Part shown: one piece after another, positions 1 to 12,000 of the stretch
Numbering within the stretch: the first letter of the stretch is position 1
Layout: each line of letters begins with the position of its first letter
Source: Dermatophagoides farinae
Taxonomy: Eukaryota; Arthropoda; Arachnida; Sarcoptiformes; Pyroglyphidae
NCBI RefSeq assembly: GCF_024713945.1
Contig: NC_134678.1
Span: 4,278,001 to 4,342,000, forward strand
Length of the DNA: 64,000 bases
Direction: 5' to 3'
Program-made: the position numbers and the translations under genes
The notes under the pieces: model-generated
The model's database searches: none
What the model saw: only the letters and a program-made list of their open reading frames with translations
What the model was told of the DNA's origin: nothing

Positions 1-2444
1 CCGATGAAAAACATTCTGACTCGACGATTCTGACGTCGTTTTGGTTGTCGTGGTCGTGTACATCACCACCAATTAGATATGACGACGGCAATGCATTTCG
101 TCCTGATTCATCAGTGTGGTGTTGAGGTTCAAAACTAGTCGGTAATGATGCTTTATCCTGAGATCCCTGATCGGAAACAAGTGACGCTATTTGGATGGTA
201 TCAGGCTTATCACAAGGCTCACGTTCTAAACGAGAATGAGTCACAAAAGAATTGGCCGCGCTTGATTCAAAATTCTTTTTACATTTTGCGATTGATGAAT
301 CCGTTTGATGATTATGACGACGAGTAGGAGGTGGAGTATAAAGCTTTTGCTCATGCGGTAAGGCTTCAATCGTGAAATCCTGGACATGACAAGAGGGTTT
401 TACTAGGAACATAGAAAAAACGACAAGACAAAAAAAATTAATCAAAGAAAACAACACACCAGCGACAAACAAAATTGAAAATTGTAACAATCATATACCA
501 TTGTCCTTTTTTTCATTTTGATCCAATTCTGATTCTGATTCTTGTTTGTGGTACTTCATTCCGATTGGACTATCTTTGTCGCCTTTAACATTGCCATATC
601 ATATAAAAGAGGGGTACACAAAAACCAGTTAGAAATAAATCAAGTGTAACATACGCGTTTTAAACATGCAACATGATGACCATTTTTCATTCCTATTCTT
701 TGTTCCATTCATTCATCTATCAATGCAGATCGCATCTCATCATTAATTTATTTGTATTGTTTCCTTTATTTGTAGCGATTGATGGTTGCATCAAATTTTT
801 TTACGATAAATAAATGATGCAAAAACATTGATCCACTCTTACATTCTCGGTATTTTTTTTTGTATCTGTGAGTGTAAAGTAACTTTAATGAGATTGTGGC
901 AATATTACATATTACTTTTTTTCCTTTCCTATTTGAATCAATATTACAAGACAATGTTTGCATAATGTCAGGATACAAAGGCTTACTGTCAACGTAAAAT
1001 AAAAACATTGTCATTTTAATCTAATTTGTCTATAGTTTTATCATGTAAACTCTATTTCCTAAATTCAGAAATGACAGGAATTGCTGCAAGCCATTCCTTT
1101 CAGACACATATGTATAGACAAAAATGACAAGTTATGTTGCATCTAATAATATTTTTTTTTTAAAGAAAAAACAAAACAATCGCGTGAGGAATTTTCAAAC
1201 CGATTTAGAATCGTAAATTTTTTTTTTGTTAATAATTTCATATAAATAAAAACGAATTACAGTTTATTATAGAAATAAATTTTGAATGAATTCAACGAGA
1301 TGGATGGATGCTGATGATTCTAATGCATAATAATAATGGGGGGTCTGGAAAATAGCGTAATGATAAAACATAGATGGTTCAAATGGTCGTTAAAAGAATA
1401 CGCATTCGGAATACATAATGATGACTAAAGGATGGTTCTTGAAAATATCTCAGCATTTTATTTGCCACTGACTAAGTCCATTATGAATTTCGTGTAGCTC
1501 AAAATATGAAATAAATGTTTCGAGTGAAAAAAATGTAGAAAATAACTTGATACTATACCGTTTTGCACAATTTCTCGTTTATCGGTGGGGAAATTTTGTC
1601 GTTGTTCGTGTTGATCACCAACATTTTCAACCAAATTGTCATCAGTATTCAAAAATTGATTATTAAATTGTTCAATCATTTCGGATATTTCGTTCTGCGT
1701 TTGATCAGAATATTTAAATAGCTGAGGATTTTGATCATCATCATCTAGGTCAGGAGTCGGATCTGGACCATTCATGCTAATTAGACTAGCTAAACTTTGC
1801 ATATCATCATCACTATATTGGAATAATATTTGAGAAGAATTTTTCACAGCTCAAATTCTTAATTTCAACTTACGTTGCTTTACCCTCTTTTAAAAATTGA
1901 GTTGCCATTGTGAATGAAATGTATGATCTTCGTACTTTTTTCGATGTAATTTGAAGTTTCTTTTTGGAAAATTCATGACGAGAAGGCACAGCAAATTGAT
2001 CTTCATCAATAAATTCACTAATGTTGATGGGAGCTGATGCAATACGTCGTTGTTTTCCCATTGGTGAGATGTCCTCAATTGAAATTGTCCAATCTTTTGA
2101 TTCAAAACGGCCATGTGAATCTTTGAACAATGTTACTTCGATATCAATGATTTCAGGCAATGTCCATTGTACAGAACCTAAGTATGGATTACGTATGGTT
2201 GGTTCCCAAATCATCGGTTGACTACAGCGGCGTCGACTTCGACGAGTGAACACGACAACCAATTTGTTCGGTTGCCTGTAGCCACATTTACATTAACATT
2301 ATCATTGAATTTATTACAATTGATAAATTCTATCACTTACCATTTTGAGCATCCTTCAACAATTAATTCATGAAGTTCGAAAAGAATACGATATTTAACA
2401 GCACGTTTGTTTACTCGTTGAAGGCGTTTCCAAACGAAACTCAT
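1..2444 (-). CDS. EHBP1: EH domain-binding protein 1 (EHBP1) homologue, 5' part, cut by left window edge
   Basis: Exons on the minus strand: 2444-2341, 2275-1874, 1812-1559, 582-499, and 402 to beyond base 1. Phases match at every join. The first two exons encode an N-terminal C2 (NT-C2) domain, residues 1 to about 168, opening MSFVWKRLQRVNKRAVKYR and containing LVVVFTRRSRRR and EGKAT. These match the start of animal EHBP1. The segment DDDMQSLASLISMNGPDPT directly after the C2 domain is also an EHBP1 signature. Exons 4 and 5 are acidic, low-complexity linker. In other animals the protein continues with a calponin-homology domain and a bMERB Rab-binding region, which would lie left of this window. 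Known family role: it links Rab8/Rab10 and EHD endocytic machinery to actin in vesicle recycling. About 415 residues are visible. The intron from 583 to 1558 is unusually long for this locus and shows no coding content. Confidence 0.88.
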
Positions 2445-3784
2445 TTTGAAGCAAATTTAGTGGAAATTTTTGTAACTGAAATAAAAGTGAAAAGAACATA
2501 AAATGAAGGCCAATAGATGATGTGAATAGAATAGAATGACGATTATTATAACAGGAGAATTTGGTTCGAATTTTTTTTATTGCTTTGTTGGAATTTTGAA
2601 GTTATTGCGTCTTGTTCGTTGATATTGAAGTTTGTTGATTGTAATAATAATAATAATAGTTTAATGTGATAGCCATCATCACATTCGAAATGAACCTGTA
2701 TTGATCATCAATGATAGGATTAAAGTTAATTGCACAAATATTTATGGAATTCTAGCCTAAAATATTTACAATGGCTTTTGAAATATCTCATTGATTCCCT
2801 TGCAGTAATTGTATTCGTGTAATGAAAACTTTTTCAATAGAGAAATCGCCTTCAACAAACAAACTTCTTGTTAAATGATTGTTGTATATAAAATTTTCCT
2901 CATTATCATCGACATGATTTAAACTTGAAAAATAAATTCAAGAATACCCATGTACAAACAATCCATTTTCGCTGATTCATATAAAGAAAAATAAAATAAC
3001 GACTGAATAATTCTCCGACCCCCCCCCCAAAAAAAATACAGGCTAAAAAACTACCAAAAACAACCGGCGGGAAGGAGAGTAAAAGAAATCAAAATAAATG
3101 AAAAAACAGACCAGACTAGTACATCTGCTAAATATCAACATATAAAAATCTACGATGTATATGGAAAATTGATCGAATTCAAAAGAAATAGTATAGTCGA
3201 ATATTGAATAAACAAACAAACACATGTGTCTAACAAATTTTATTTCTGTGAATCTAATCATCAACAACAATTCTGTTCTCTGGTCAATGCCAATCGAATA
3301 AAATTATTTTGTTGATTGATTGTTCTGATGTCGGGTATGGTGTGTCTGGAAAGAATGATATATGCCTCAATATGATAGACTCATTTATATAAATGTAATA
3401 AATTACACTACTTACCCAACAAAGAAATCACAGAATAAATGCAAATTTATCAAACATTAATTTAATGGGAATAGAAAGGTTTGGAATATATAAGAATTTA
3501 ATACTAATTCCAGTAGTATTTAGGAATCGCAAAAATGCATTAAGAATAATCGATTTGTTCTCTTTTGCCCATATCATTTTAAGATATTTATTTGACGAAT
3601 AAAAGGATCAACAGAGGATAAGATTTCATTTTTTTCAAGAATGGAATTTATTGGAAATTTAGTTTTCAAAATAAAAACAATCAAAAATACACAAAAAAGC
3701 ATTGATTTATTAATATGCAATAAACAAAAAAGAACCCATTTCCACATCACAGGTTGGATCAGGTGGAAATAGAATCCAATTTAT
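2445..3784. other. Intergenic region between EHBP1 5' end and NOP53 3' end
   Basis: This stretch should hold the EHBP1 promoter and 5' UTR at its left end and the NOP53 3' flank at its right. I see only AT-rich sequence with short homopolymers (for example a C run near 3020). An open frame at 3043-3270 on the minus strand has no family resemblance and looks like chance. Confidence 0.5.
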
Positions 3785-4640
3785 TTATTTTTTTTCTTTA
3801 TGTCTTCGTTTGATTTCCGTTCTTCGTTTATATTTTCGTTTATGATTTTGTAAAATTCTTGTTTCGATTAGATTACGCTTCTGTAGACTTTTATAACGAT
3901 CTTTCAGGAAATTACCTTCGGTTTTCAACGATCTTAATGATCCTGAAATTTCGCTAGGTAAATTCAATTCGATTGGCGTTTCCTCGAAATGATGACGACT
4001 TAATCGTTTTGGTTTGTACAAGGATTCAATGTGTTTGGCTTGTCGAAGTTTTGCTCGCTCCACGATTCTCTGTTCTCGTTCATTCAATTCCTTTTCTATT
4101 GCTTTGATCCGATAAACACCATTCTCTTTTATACGTGTCAATTTATCTTGTTTTTTTCGTTTCTTTATTTCTTTTTCGCGTAATTCACGACGTTTTTGTT
4201 GCTTTGTTTTTCTTTTTATGGTTTTAGCATTCACTATGGCCATGGTCAAATCTTGATCGTCAGCTATTTCTACATGTTTTTCATCATCAACATTTTGATC
4301 ATCATCAAACAATCCCTGTAACATTTCATTTAGATAGGCTTTTTCATTTTCTTGTGCTTCATTTCTGGTGAGATGGAATTTATCCACTTTATCGGCCCAC
4401 ATTTTTTCTTCATTCAATTTAGCTAATTCTTTTTCAGCTTCTGATATGATTAATGTTTGATAATCTTCTTCACTTGGATTATAAGATTGTCCCGGTAAAG
4501 GAATCTCGATTGCAGGCAACAAAGATGGTTTCTGCCGCAAATGTTCAGGTACTTTTTTGGCCATGGTCATTGATTTGTCATCATTCCATAGGTCATAGTT
4601 AATATTGAATCGTGATTTTTTGATGTTATTTTCGTACATG
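3785..4640 (-). CDS. NOP53: NOP53 ribosome biogenesis factor, C-terminal part
   Basis: This encodes the C-terminal two thirds of NOP53 (GLTSCR2/PICT1), a nucleolar factor for 60S subunit assembly that recruits the exosome helicase MTR4 for 7S pre-rRNA processing in yeast. Visible hallmarks: YDLWNDDKS, the family motif SYNPSEEDYQTLI, a long basic coiled-coil middle (KTKQQKRRELREKEIKKRKK), and the conserved tail SLRSLKTEGNFLKDRYKSLQKRN followed by RKYKRR. A very good acceptor (TTCTGTGATTTCAG) ends at 4641, so this is probably an internal exon. If it is instead a free-standing gene, translation would begin at ATG 4639 (284 residues). The N-terminal part lies at 5170-5734 on the same strand, but the two do not join in phase with any GT donor I can find. 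Confidence 0.85.
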
Positions 4641-4972
4641 CTGAAATCACAGAACATTTAATTTGAATATTAATTTGAAAAAAAAGATAAATAACACAAG
4701 TAAATATATTTTTTTTTTTAATCAACTTTTATTTTATTTTTCTTTTGTTGACAGCATGTTAGAAAATTTTTTTGTGTGGAGAGAGAAAGAAAACAAAACA
4801 ACTTGCCAGCGAAATAAAAAGAGCACGCTTTCTGGACATTTACTTTTCATAAAGTTTGTTACATTATAAAGAATTCGATTCAATATTTTTCTACAATTGC
4901 CGTGCCGCCCCTTTTTTGTTGTGGAGTTTATCCATTAAAAATTCAACGATAAATTACAATGTTAAAAGATGT

Positions 4973-5046
4973 TACTGTTTGCTGTTTAGCACCGATATCT
5001 GACCCGAGAAGCTTTGATTTCAAAGCCTTCGGCGAGCAAATCATGT
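4973..5046 (-). ncRNA. Candidate structured small RNA (snoRNA-like stem-loop) between the NOP53 pieces
   Basis: On the minus strand this GC-richer island folds into an outer stem TTTGCT/AGCAAA (5040-5035 with 4983-4978). It encloses a 12-pair stem, CCGAAGGCTTTG with CAAAGCTTCTCGG, carrying one bulged base. It is flanked by ACATGA, which fits the H-box pattern ANANNA, and by ACA followed by three bases (GTA), as at an H/ACA snoRNA 3' end. Ribosome-biogenesis genes often host snoRNAs in introns, and human NOP53 hosts SNORD23. Against H/ACA identity: the guide pocket is strongly asymmetric and I find no convincing 5' hairpin. It could be another structured RNA or a chance palindrome. Confidence 0.3.
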
Positions 5047-5169
5047 TCGTAAAATATAATTTGTTTGTTAAATACAGAACAAAACGTAATCAAAAGTTTA
5101 TTGGAATTTGCCAAAGAAAAAATGGATCTTTTTGAAACAATTGAAACTAAAATTGAGTTTGTTACGTTT

Positions 5170-5734
5170 TTAACGTAATAATTTCGAATCCTTCATTGCT
5201 TTCTGTTTGAATCGTTTCTCTTGTTGAGCACGAATAATTGAATCTTTACGATCATTCCAATATCGAATCAATTTTTTATCATCATTATAAACAGTATGTC
5301 GTTTATCACTGCTTCGTTTTTGAATCACCACAGCTGGAACTTTCGATGTTGGCAATAATTTCTGATACAATCGATGTTCAGATGTAATTTTTCTCAATTT
5401 CGAATTATTGACCGATGATGAAAGGCTCGATTTGCCTTCTCGATTTCTTGAGACTTGATCCAACTTTTCCTGATAAAAAGCATCATCACCTGCTTTTTCG
5501 ATTACAAATAGGTCATCATTCTTGGCATCACCTATGGAATGGCTAAAAAAAACGTTTGAAAATATATTATATAAAATAAATTTCCAACAATTACCCAATG
5601 CGTTCTTCAAATCTTTTATCGTCTAGAAATTCTTCATACTCGCTTATGTCGGTATGCTTTCGCCAAGCTTTTTTTCGGTTTTTGCTCACTTTTTTAAATT
5701 TTTTTCCAATGCCAGGCGAATTATCTGAGTTCAT
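5170..5734 (-). CDS. NOP53: NOP53 ribosome biogenesis factor, N-terminal part
   Basis: Two exons: 5734-5595 and 5542-5170, including a stop at 5172-5170 (513 bases, 170 residues). The join is clean (acceptor TTTTTTTTAG). Residues RKKAWRKHTDISEYEEFLDD and RFEERIGHSIGDAKNDDLF match the conserved NOP53 N-terminus. SKVPAVVIQ matches the family SKVPAP segment, and the basic KLIRYWNDRKDSIIRAQQE region matches the following part. The open frame then stops at KDSKLLR, exactly where the C-terminal part should begin. GT dinucleotides near the end are all phase 0 or 1, whereas the downstream acceptor at 4641 needs phase 2. A possible AATAAA on the minus strand near 5097 would suit a real 3' end. The upstream boundary is ATG 5734. 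NOP53 is nucleolar and acts in 60S assembly. Confidence 0.8.
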
Positions 5735-6052
5735 ATTTTCTTTTAATAATTTATTAACATCATGATTGAAAACAAGAGCACAAAGAAAAGAGTAGTTTTT
5801 TTGAGAAGTTATCAACAGCAACATCAATTCACAGAGTGATATTGAGCTTGAACACGTGATTTTAATGAATTTAAGTAGTGCCATCCAGTGTCTCGGTAAT
5901 GAATCGCGGCAAAAAAATATTTGGACTTTCAAAAAAAACAGAATTTAATCAATTTAATTTGTTTTGAAAAAGAATTTACAAACGAAAATTTTCTATTATT
6001 AAGACAAAATTATGACTATAAAACAATTAAGACTTTATTTTCGCATTATTTC
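5735..6052. other. Short intergenic region between ML/NPC2-like gene and NOP53
   Basis: About 318 bases separate two tandem minus-strand genes, holding the 3' UTR of the ML-domain gene and the NOP53 promoter. The reading frame stays open upstream of the NOP53 ATG but its residues there do not resemble the family, so I treat it as untranslated. Confidence 0.5.
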
Positions 6053-7647
6053 TTAAGCTTTTTTTGGCGATTTTTTTTTCATTCGATTACGCAATGATCG
6101 ATTAGCTTGATTTGATTTAATGTTCCTCTTTTTGGGATCGACAATTTTCGTTGCTACCTGAACACAGGCAATCTTCTGCTCAGTAGGATCGGTAAGCATA
6201 TAACTTACTTTGAGAGAAATCTATAACGAAATCAATCGATTAATTTCAGATTAAGAATCAATTCATTAGTGATAACTCATTCATTTGTTTACCGGTGGAT
6301 AATACGGTTTTACTTCAAACCATGCTTTAAATTGATAAAGTTCATTTTTCTTCAACGGACAAGACGGAATAATGTTTCCGGAATTACAGGGATCGATTTG
6401 TTGTTGAGGAAAAGGCATTTCACGCCCACGGATCACACCTTTGATCACTTCGAATAATTTGTCTGTATTGGTAGCTGTTTCGACAAAAAAGTTGATCATG
6501 GAATCAAAATTAGATATATTTAGAAGCTAGAAAAAAAATTTTAATTATTAGATTTTGGTTTAATACTTTTTCAACCTGCTATATGAACACAGTTATATGA
6601 TATGAAATTTTCTATAATTCTATAACCATATAATCGAACGATATTTTTATGCTAGCTATAAATACAAACATTTTTTTCGTAAAATGGCCAATTGACAATC
6701 GTACTTACGATTACGGATACCATATGGTCATCATAGAATTTTCATGAATGCATAAGAACATTACCAATAATTAAATTAAATATTGCCCAAGTCAAATATT
6801 CGTTAATCTAATCTATGCTTTCAGAATACAAATGATAATTATGATAAGGACCTTCTTTCTAATGACATTCGACTAACTAACAACCTGTCTTTTTTTTCAC
6901 TGGTTCCTGAGAATTTCGTGCACGCATTCAGCCTTGGTCAAAATTAATTATACCAAGTACTGAATATAGAAAAATGAGAAGATACATCGTGGCACTTCTT
7001 CACGGTTCACGCGACATGAGTTCATTTCATTCTGTGTGTTTGTATTTCCGTTCACTGCATACCGCGTTTTGATCATAATAATTAATTAGCCGAGAAAAAG
7101 ATTAGATTATTTGATTGACACGGTGATGATGATGATGATGATGGGATATTTTTGGTTCAATGGACATATATTTGTTCTTAAAAGAAAAAACTTACGAGCC
7201 ACAAAATCTGCTTCAACAGTCACATTGGTGCCCAATTCGATGACGCATAGCGAATTATTATGGCTGCTGTTGTTGTTATTGATATTTTCCATACATGGAA
7301 ATATTCGAACATCTTTCACGTTTCCTTCACCTGTAATAAATAATTAGGTGGAAATGAATTTTCTTTTACTACCAATCAAATGGAGAAATCGTGCACATTT
7401 TTTTCAAATTTTTTTCGTTTGGAAGCTATCAAATTGATTCTGCCAATCATTGGTAATACCATATCGATAGATAATTGATCAAAAATCAGAAAACATGAAA
7501 TTCCAATTCACGATATTCTCATAGGATTTCAATTGAAAAAGAAAAGTTTTTCTTACCACAATCGATAAAATTGACAGATTGACTTTTGACCAAATTCTCG
7601 GCCATAATCAGACCGATGACGATGACAAATATGTAAATCGAAGACAT
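6053..7647 (-). CDS. Secreted ML-domain (NPC2 / group 2 mite allergen-type) lipid-binding protein
   Basis: Exons: 7647-7557, 7330-7196, 6474-6293, 6220-6053; total 576 bases, 191 residues, all phases consistent. Residues 1-24 form a signal peptide (MSSIYIFVIVIGLIMAENLV). The mature protein has the six cysteines expected of the MD-2-related lipid-recognition fold: NFIDCG, IFPCM, SLCVI, DPCNSG, PSCPL and KIACVQ. Typical ML segments are present: VTVEADFVA, VIKGVIRGREMPFP, LYQFKAWFEVKPYYPP and LKVSYMLTDP. The family binds sterols and other lipids; NPC2 moves cholesterol in lysosomes, and mite group 2 allergens belong here. Odd feature: a strongly basic tail of about 25 residues (NRMKKKSPKKA at the end) follows the domain and is absent from typical NPC2 or group 2 proteins. 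Exon 3 uses the internal acceptor GTCGAAACAG, because the upstream CTAG acceptor would give a frame with a stop. Confidence 0.85.
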
Positions 7648-9047
7648 TTATTGAATAAAAAAAAAATTCAATTGAACTGATGAAAAAATTGATTGAGAAA
7701 AAATTGGCAATAATAATAATAAAGATTCAGCTGTTGTTCACAATCAGAAGTGAAAAATTATGATTATTTGCTTTTCGTTGACTTGTTCGTTGCCTGGACA
7801 TTTTCTTCTTTCCATCAAATCAAAAATATTGTTGTCTTGTGCATGAAAAATTGTTTTCGATGATAAGGACAAAAATACTATTCAATAATAGTAAATGAAA
7901 TGATGATGTGATGGCACAGTTCCAGACAGGCTAATTCTACGAATGCAATTCGTTGTTATACACTTCTCACAACAGGTATCATTTATTCAATACATACAAT
8001 GAAAACAAACAAATTATATTTCAATTCAACTTTTTCAACAAAAAAAAAATTTGTTTCGTGGACCAATGATTTTCGATAACAATTTGAATGTTTTTGTTTG
8101 TTTGTTTGTTTGTTCATTCATTCATTCGGAAAAAATCGGGAATAAAAAGACAAGTTGTATGTTGCCAAATACTCACTGTGTATGTGAATATATTCGAAAT
8201 GAAAACCCGATAAAAAGTGAAAGTTTCAGTGAATAGTGGATCTGAAGAGTGAATCTGTGTTCATTCATCTAGAAATTTAGTTTTAGAGAGAGACCTTTTT
8301 TACCTGTCAGTTTCCATATACAACCATAGATTTTTTTCCATTCACGATATGATATTTTTGATTTCACTATTCGGAAAAATTAAGTTAAGTTTATTTTTTC
8401 CTAAATCCGAAATCATCATAATCATCCATCATTGCAATTTTTAGTATGTGTATTTTATTCATCATAATTAATACATCATGATATTTTCTGATTCGTGTTA
8501 TATTAGTGTGGATTTTTTCCATTCATTCACATCAATGGATAAAGATAATGATGTGAGTTTTGTTAAAAACAAAAATGATCGGTATTCATAGTTTTTCACA
8601 TAGAGTAAAGAAAAAATTTATTATTAATGAAACATCGGGCGACAAAAAAAGGCATTCGATGTTATCTAATGTTAAAAAAAACAACTATGAATCCATTCAT
8701 AAAGGATTTCTATTTATAGCTCGAAACACACACACACAAACACATACATTTACCGATTACCCATAACCACTAACATCCGTCATAAGTTTGAAACAATTTT
8801 TGGGAATAGGGAACTTTTGAATATAGATTTCAATTTTTTTTGTTTATTTTCATTTAAATAGAATAAGAGTAAATAAAATGATGATGAAAATACAAAATGT
8901 TTATGGTATACATACATAATGAATGAATCATAAGTATAAATCTCTAACATTAAATTCATGGAAGAAACAAAAGAATTTTATAAAAAATAAAATTAAAATG
9001 ATATGGATAAGTGATCCTATTTTTCAACAACATCAACCATTGGTTTG
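7648..9047. other. Intergenic region upstream of ML gene, downstream of SAM-domain gene
   Basis: No gene seen. It contains a TTTG repeat (about 8094-8113) running into ATTC repeats, and scattered homopolymers. Open frames at 8051-8236 and 8560-8766 (plus) are low-complexity and match nothing I recognise. The right end should carry the 3' UTR of the SAM-domain gene. Confidence 0.5.
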
Positions 9048-12000
9048 TTAAACGACAGCATAGATATTGAAATTATCTGCCATTTGCTGCTGCTGTTGTT
9101 GTTGTTGTTGTTGTTGTCTGACATTACCATCCATCAGTTGTTGCTGTTGTTTGATCGTGGCATTATTATTATTAGATAGATTCCTTATTTCTTGCGTTAA
9201 TCGTAACCTAGGTCCCATAGGTATCCCAAGCTTTTGTAGCCGATCTTCATCCAATAACATTAGCTCTGTAATTCCAATCTTTTCCGATTCGAAATTTTTC
9301 AAATATTTCTAAATAGTGTTGAATTAAAAACATTGATTTTGTAATCATTCATTCATGAATAAGGGAATCGAATAAACACTGACCTCATATCCAAGTTTTT
9401 TTAAAAATTGTTTAAGCGTCGGTGTATCGTCCTTTTTAATTTTATCGACTTTTTTACTATTATTATTGCTGCTGTTCGATTCTTTACTATGGCTAGTTTT
9501 ACTATTCAATAGATGATTTGATTGCTGTTGTTGTTGGTGATTATGATGATGGCTTACATTCATCTGTGTTGATTTGTTGTTGTTATTTGATTGTTGAACA
9601 AAGCTTTGTTTCATGATAACCATTTGAGATCGAAGTATTTCCATATCATGTCGAAGGCTTTGTATTTGATCATTGAGCGTATAATTGTATTGTATATCGA
9701 TTGAAAGCTGTGAAACACTTTTGGCCAATGTCAATACTTGAGATTCTAACCGCTTGCATCTGACCAATACTTGACTGGTCAAAAAAAATCAAATCATATA
9801 TGAAAGAAAAAATCAATTTAATCGGATCGATCAATCACTTTGATTTACATAATAATAACAAAATACCAACCTGTTATCTTCGGATCGTGAACGAATTCGA
9901 TTATCATGACGATATTTTCGATACAGATGATCACGAGTATTTCGACTAGCGACTGAACTACGACCTGAATTTCTACGAAATAACTTCGTCTTACGATTTG
10001 CATTAAAAATATTTCGTTGACCGTTTTTATTTGGTTCATTTTTATCATGATGATGAAGCATGGTAAGTAGCTAATCAAATTGATTTAATAATTGATAATT
10101 AGAATCGATGGGAATTAGAATGTTTAATAATAACTAAATAGATTTTGAATAAGAATAATGGTTAACTTACCTCTGAATACATGTCTTCGATTCCTTTTAG
10201 TTGTTTCCTTAGTGGATCATTGAGATGACTACGAGTATGATTGCTATCATTGTTGATATGATCATTCATATATTCACTACAACCTTCATCAGGGAAGTTA
10301 GTTTCACTTGAAATTATCGATGTAACACCACAATCATCGACATCATCATCATTATTGTCATCATCACCATGTTGAACCACAGAACAATGATTCTGGTGAT
10401 GATTATGTTTTTCATTTAATTTTTGATGCTGTTGATGGCCATGATGAGGATGATGATGATGACCATGATTAGATGTGGCAGATGATATTTCATTGGCATT
10501 ATAATGATGTTGATGATGATTACGATATTTGCCTTTATCCGGTACGCTATAGATACATTTATCATATGATGGTAATGTATTGTTCGTCGTTGTATTCATC
10601 TTGGTCGCTTTTATTGGTTCAGTTATAAACTTATGCGGATTTGGAGGTAATTTCGTGACCGGTTTCAATTGTTGTTGTTGCTGCTCACCGCTTATTGTTG
10701 CTGAGGCTTTTGTTTGTTTGCCTAGATTAGAATTTAGGCAATTTTCTGGCTTAGAAAAATCGGTTTTCAATTTAATGTCTGTTTGATGATGATATCGATG
10801 TTTACTCATCGTAGAAGGCATTGAAACACCAACTTTATTCATAGTAGAAGTTAAAGTAGTTTTCGTTTTAACTGATGAATTCATATTCATCGAGCCCAAA
10901 TCATCGGAAAGACTAGTCCAGCTATCAGTTTCATCATTCATTGGCAATTTCGTTCTGAAATCAGTACCATTTAATTCACTATCTTTGCCTGAAGATCTAG
11001 GCTCTAGATACCGTTGAAGCTTATTGAAATTTTGCTTTGACTTTGTTGTGGAATTTTCACGGCGAACATTATTCTTATTGTTTGATTTATTCCAATCAGA
11101 ATCGATATGATGATTACTTTGGTCTGAATCCAAACTAGTCAGATCAGCAGGACTATTCACATCTAAATTATTACGATCTTCCGCTTGGCTATTCATTGTA
11201 CCACGACCAGATTCGGATGAGGATTTATAATTATGATCATGTGATTCAACACTTTCAGTCGGTTCGACACCGCCATTCAAACTTAATGTGCTACCTTGTC
11301 GGTGTTGCTGCTGCTGAGAATGATGATTGTTCATAATTTGTTTAGCAAAATCACCGTTACCATTGTTGTTTGAAGGACGAACCATAAGTCCATTAGGGCA
11401 TTTATTGTCGTCAGTATCGTTAACGATAACACAACGTGCAACTGCTTCATGTCCATTCGAATCGTTATCGACATTTAATCGAGTGGGTGAATGATGAACA
11501 CCATTATTCTGATGGTCATGTGGATGAAGATGCATATTGGTCATCATAGTCGATGATGAGTTATTAGAAAATGAATATAAGCTCTCTTTACGAGTCACTT
11601 TATCGACATTCATTTCGGGAGTTATATTACGAAAACACGTATCAATGGAAGATTTTTGCATCATTGATGATAAAACTTCGGACGATGACGGACTGTTGGA
11701 TGTGGCAGCAACGGCCAGCAGTGAACTGGAATGAATGTTGCCATTCGGGTTGATGTTGTTGTTCGATTGAACACAAGGATATTGTTGTTTATTGGCAAAC
11801 AATTTATTACACACTGTACGTAGATCGTAATGATCACTTTCAGTCGTAGCCGCAGCGGAGTTCATCATCACCATTGATTCTAATTCACTTGAAGGTCTCA
11901 ACAATGTTGCCGATGTCGAAGATGATGATAAATTATTAAGATTATTCGATATTGAGGCACTAATTGTATACTTGTTCAAAGTGTTCAATAGACAAGAATC

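Noticed and set aside
145-327. 60-residue plus-strand frame
   Set aside because: It is antisense to an EHBP1 exon whose reading frame and splice phases fit on the minus strand.
2570-2600. GGTTCGAA motif resembling a tRNA T-loop
   Set aside because: No acceptor stem, D-arm or anticodon arm can be formed around it.
9067-9312. Plus-strand frame with a polycysteine run
   Set aside because: It is the antisense of the polyglutamine tract in the last exon of the SAM-domain gene.
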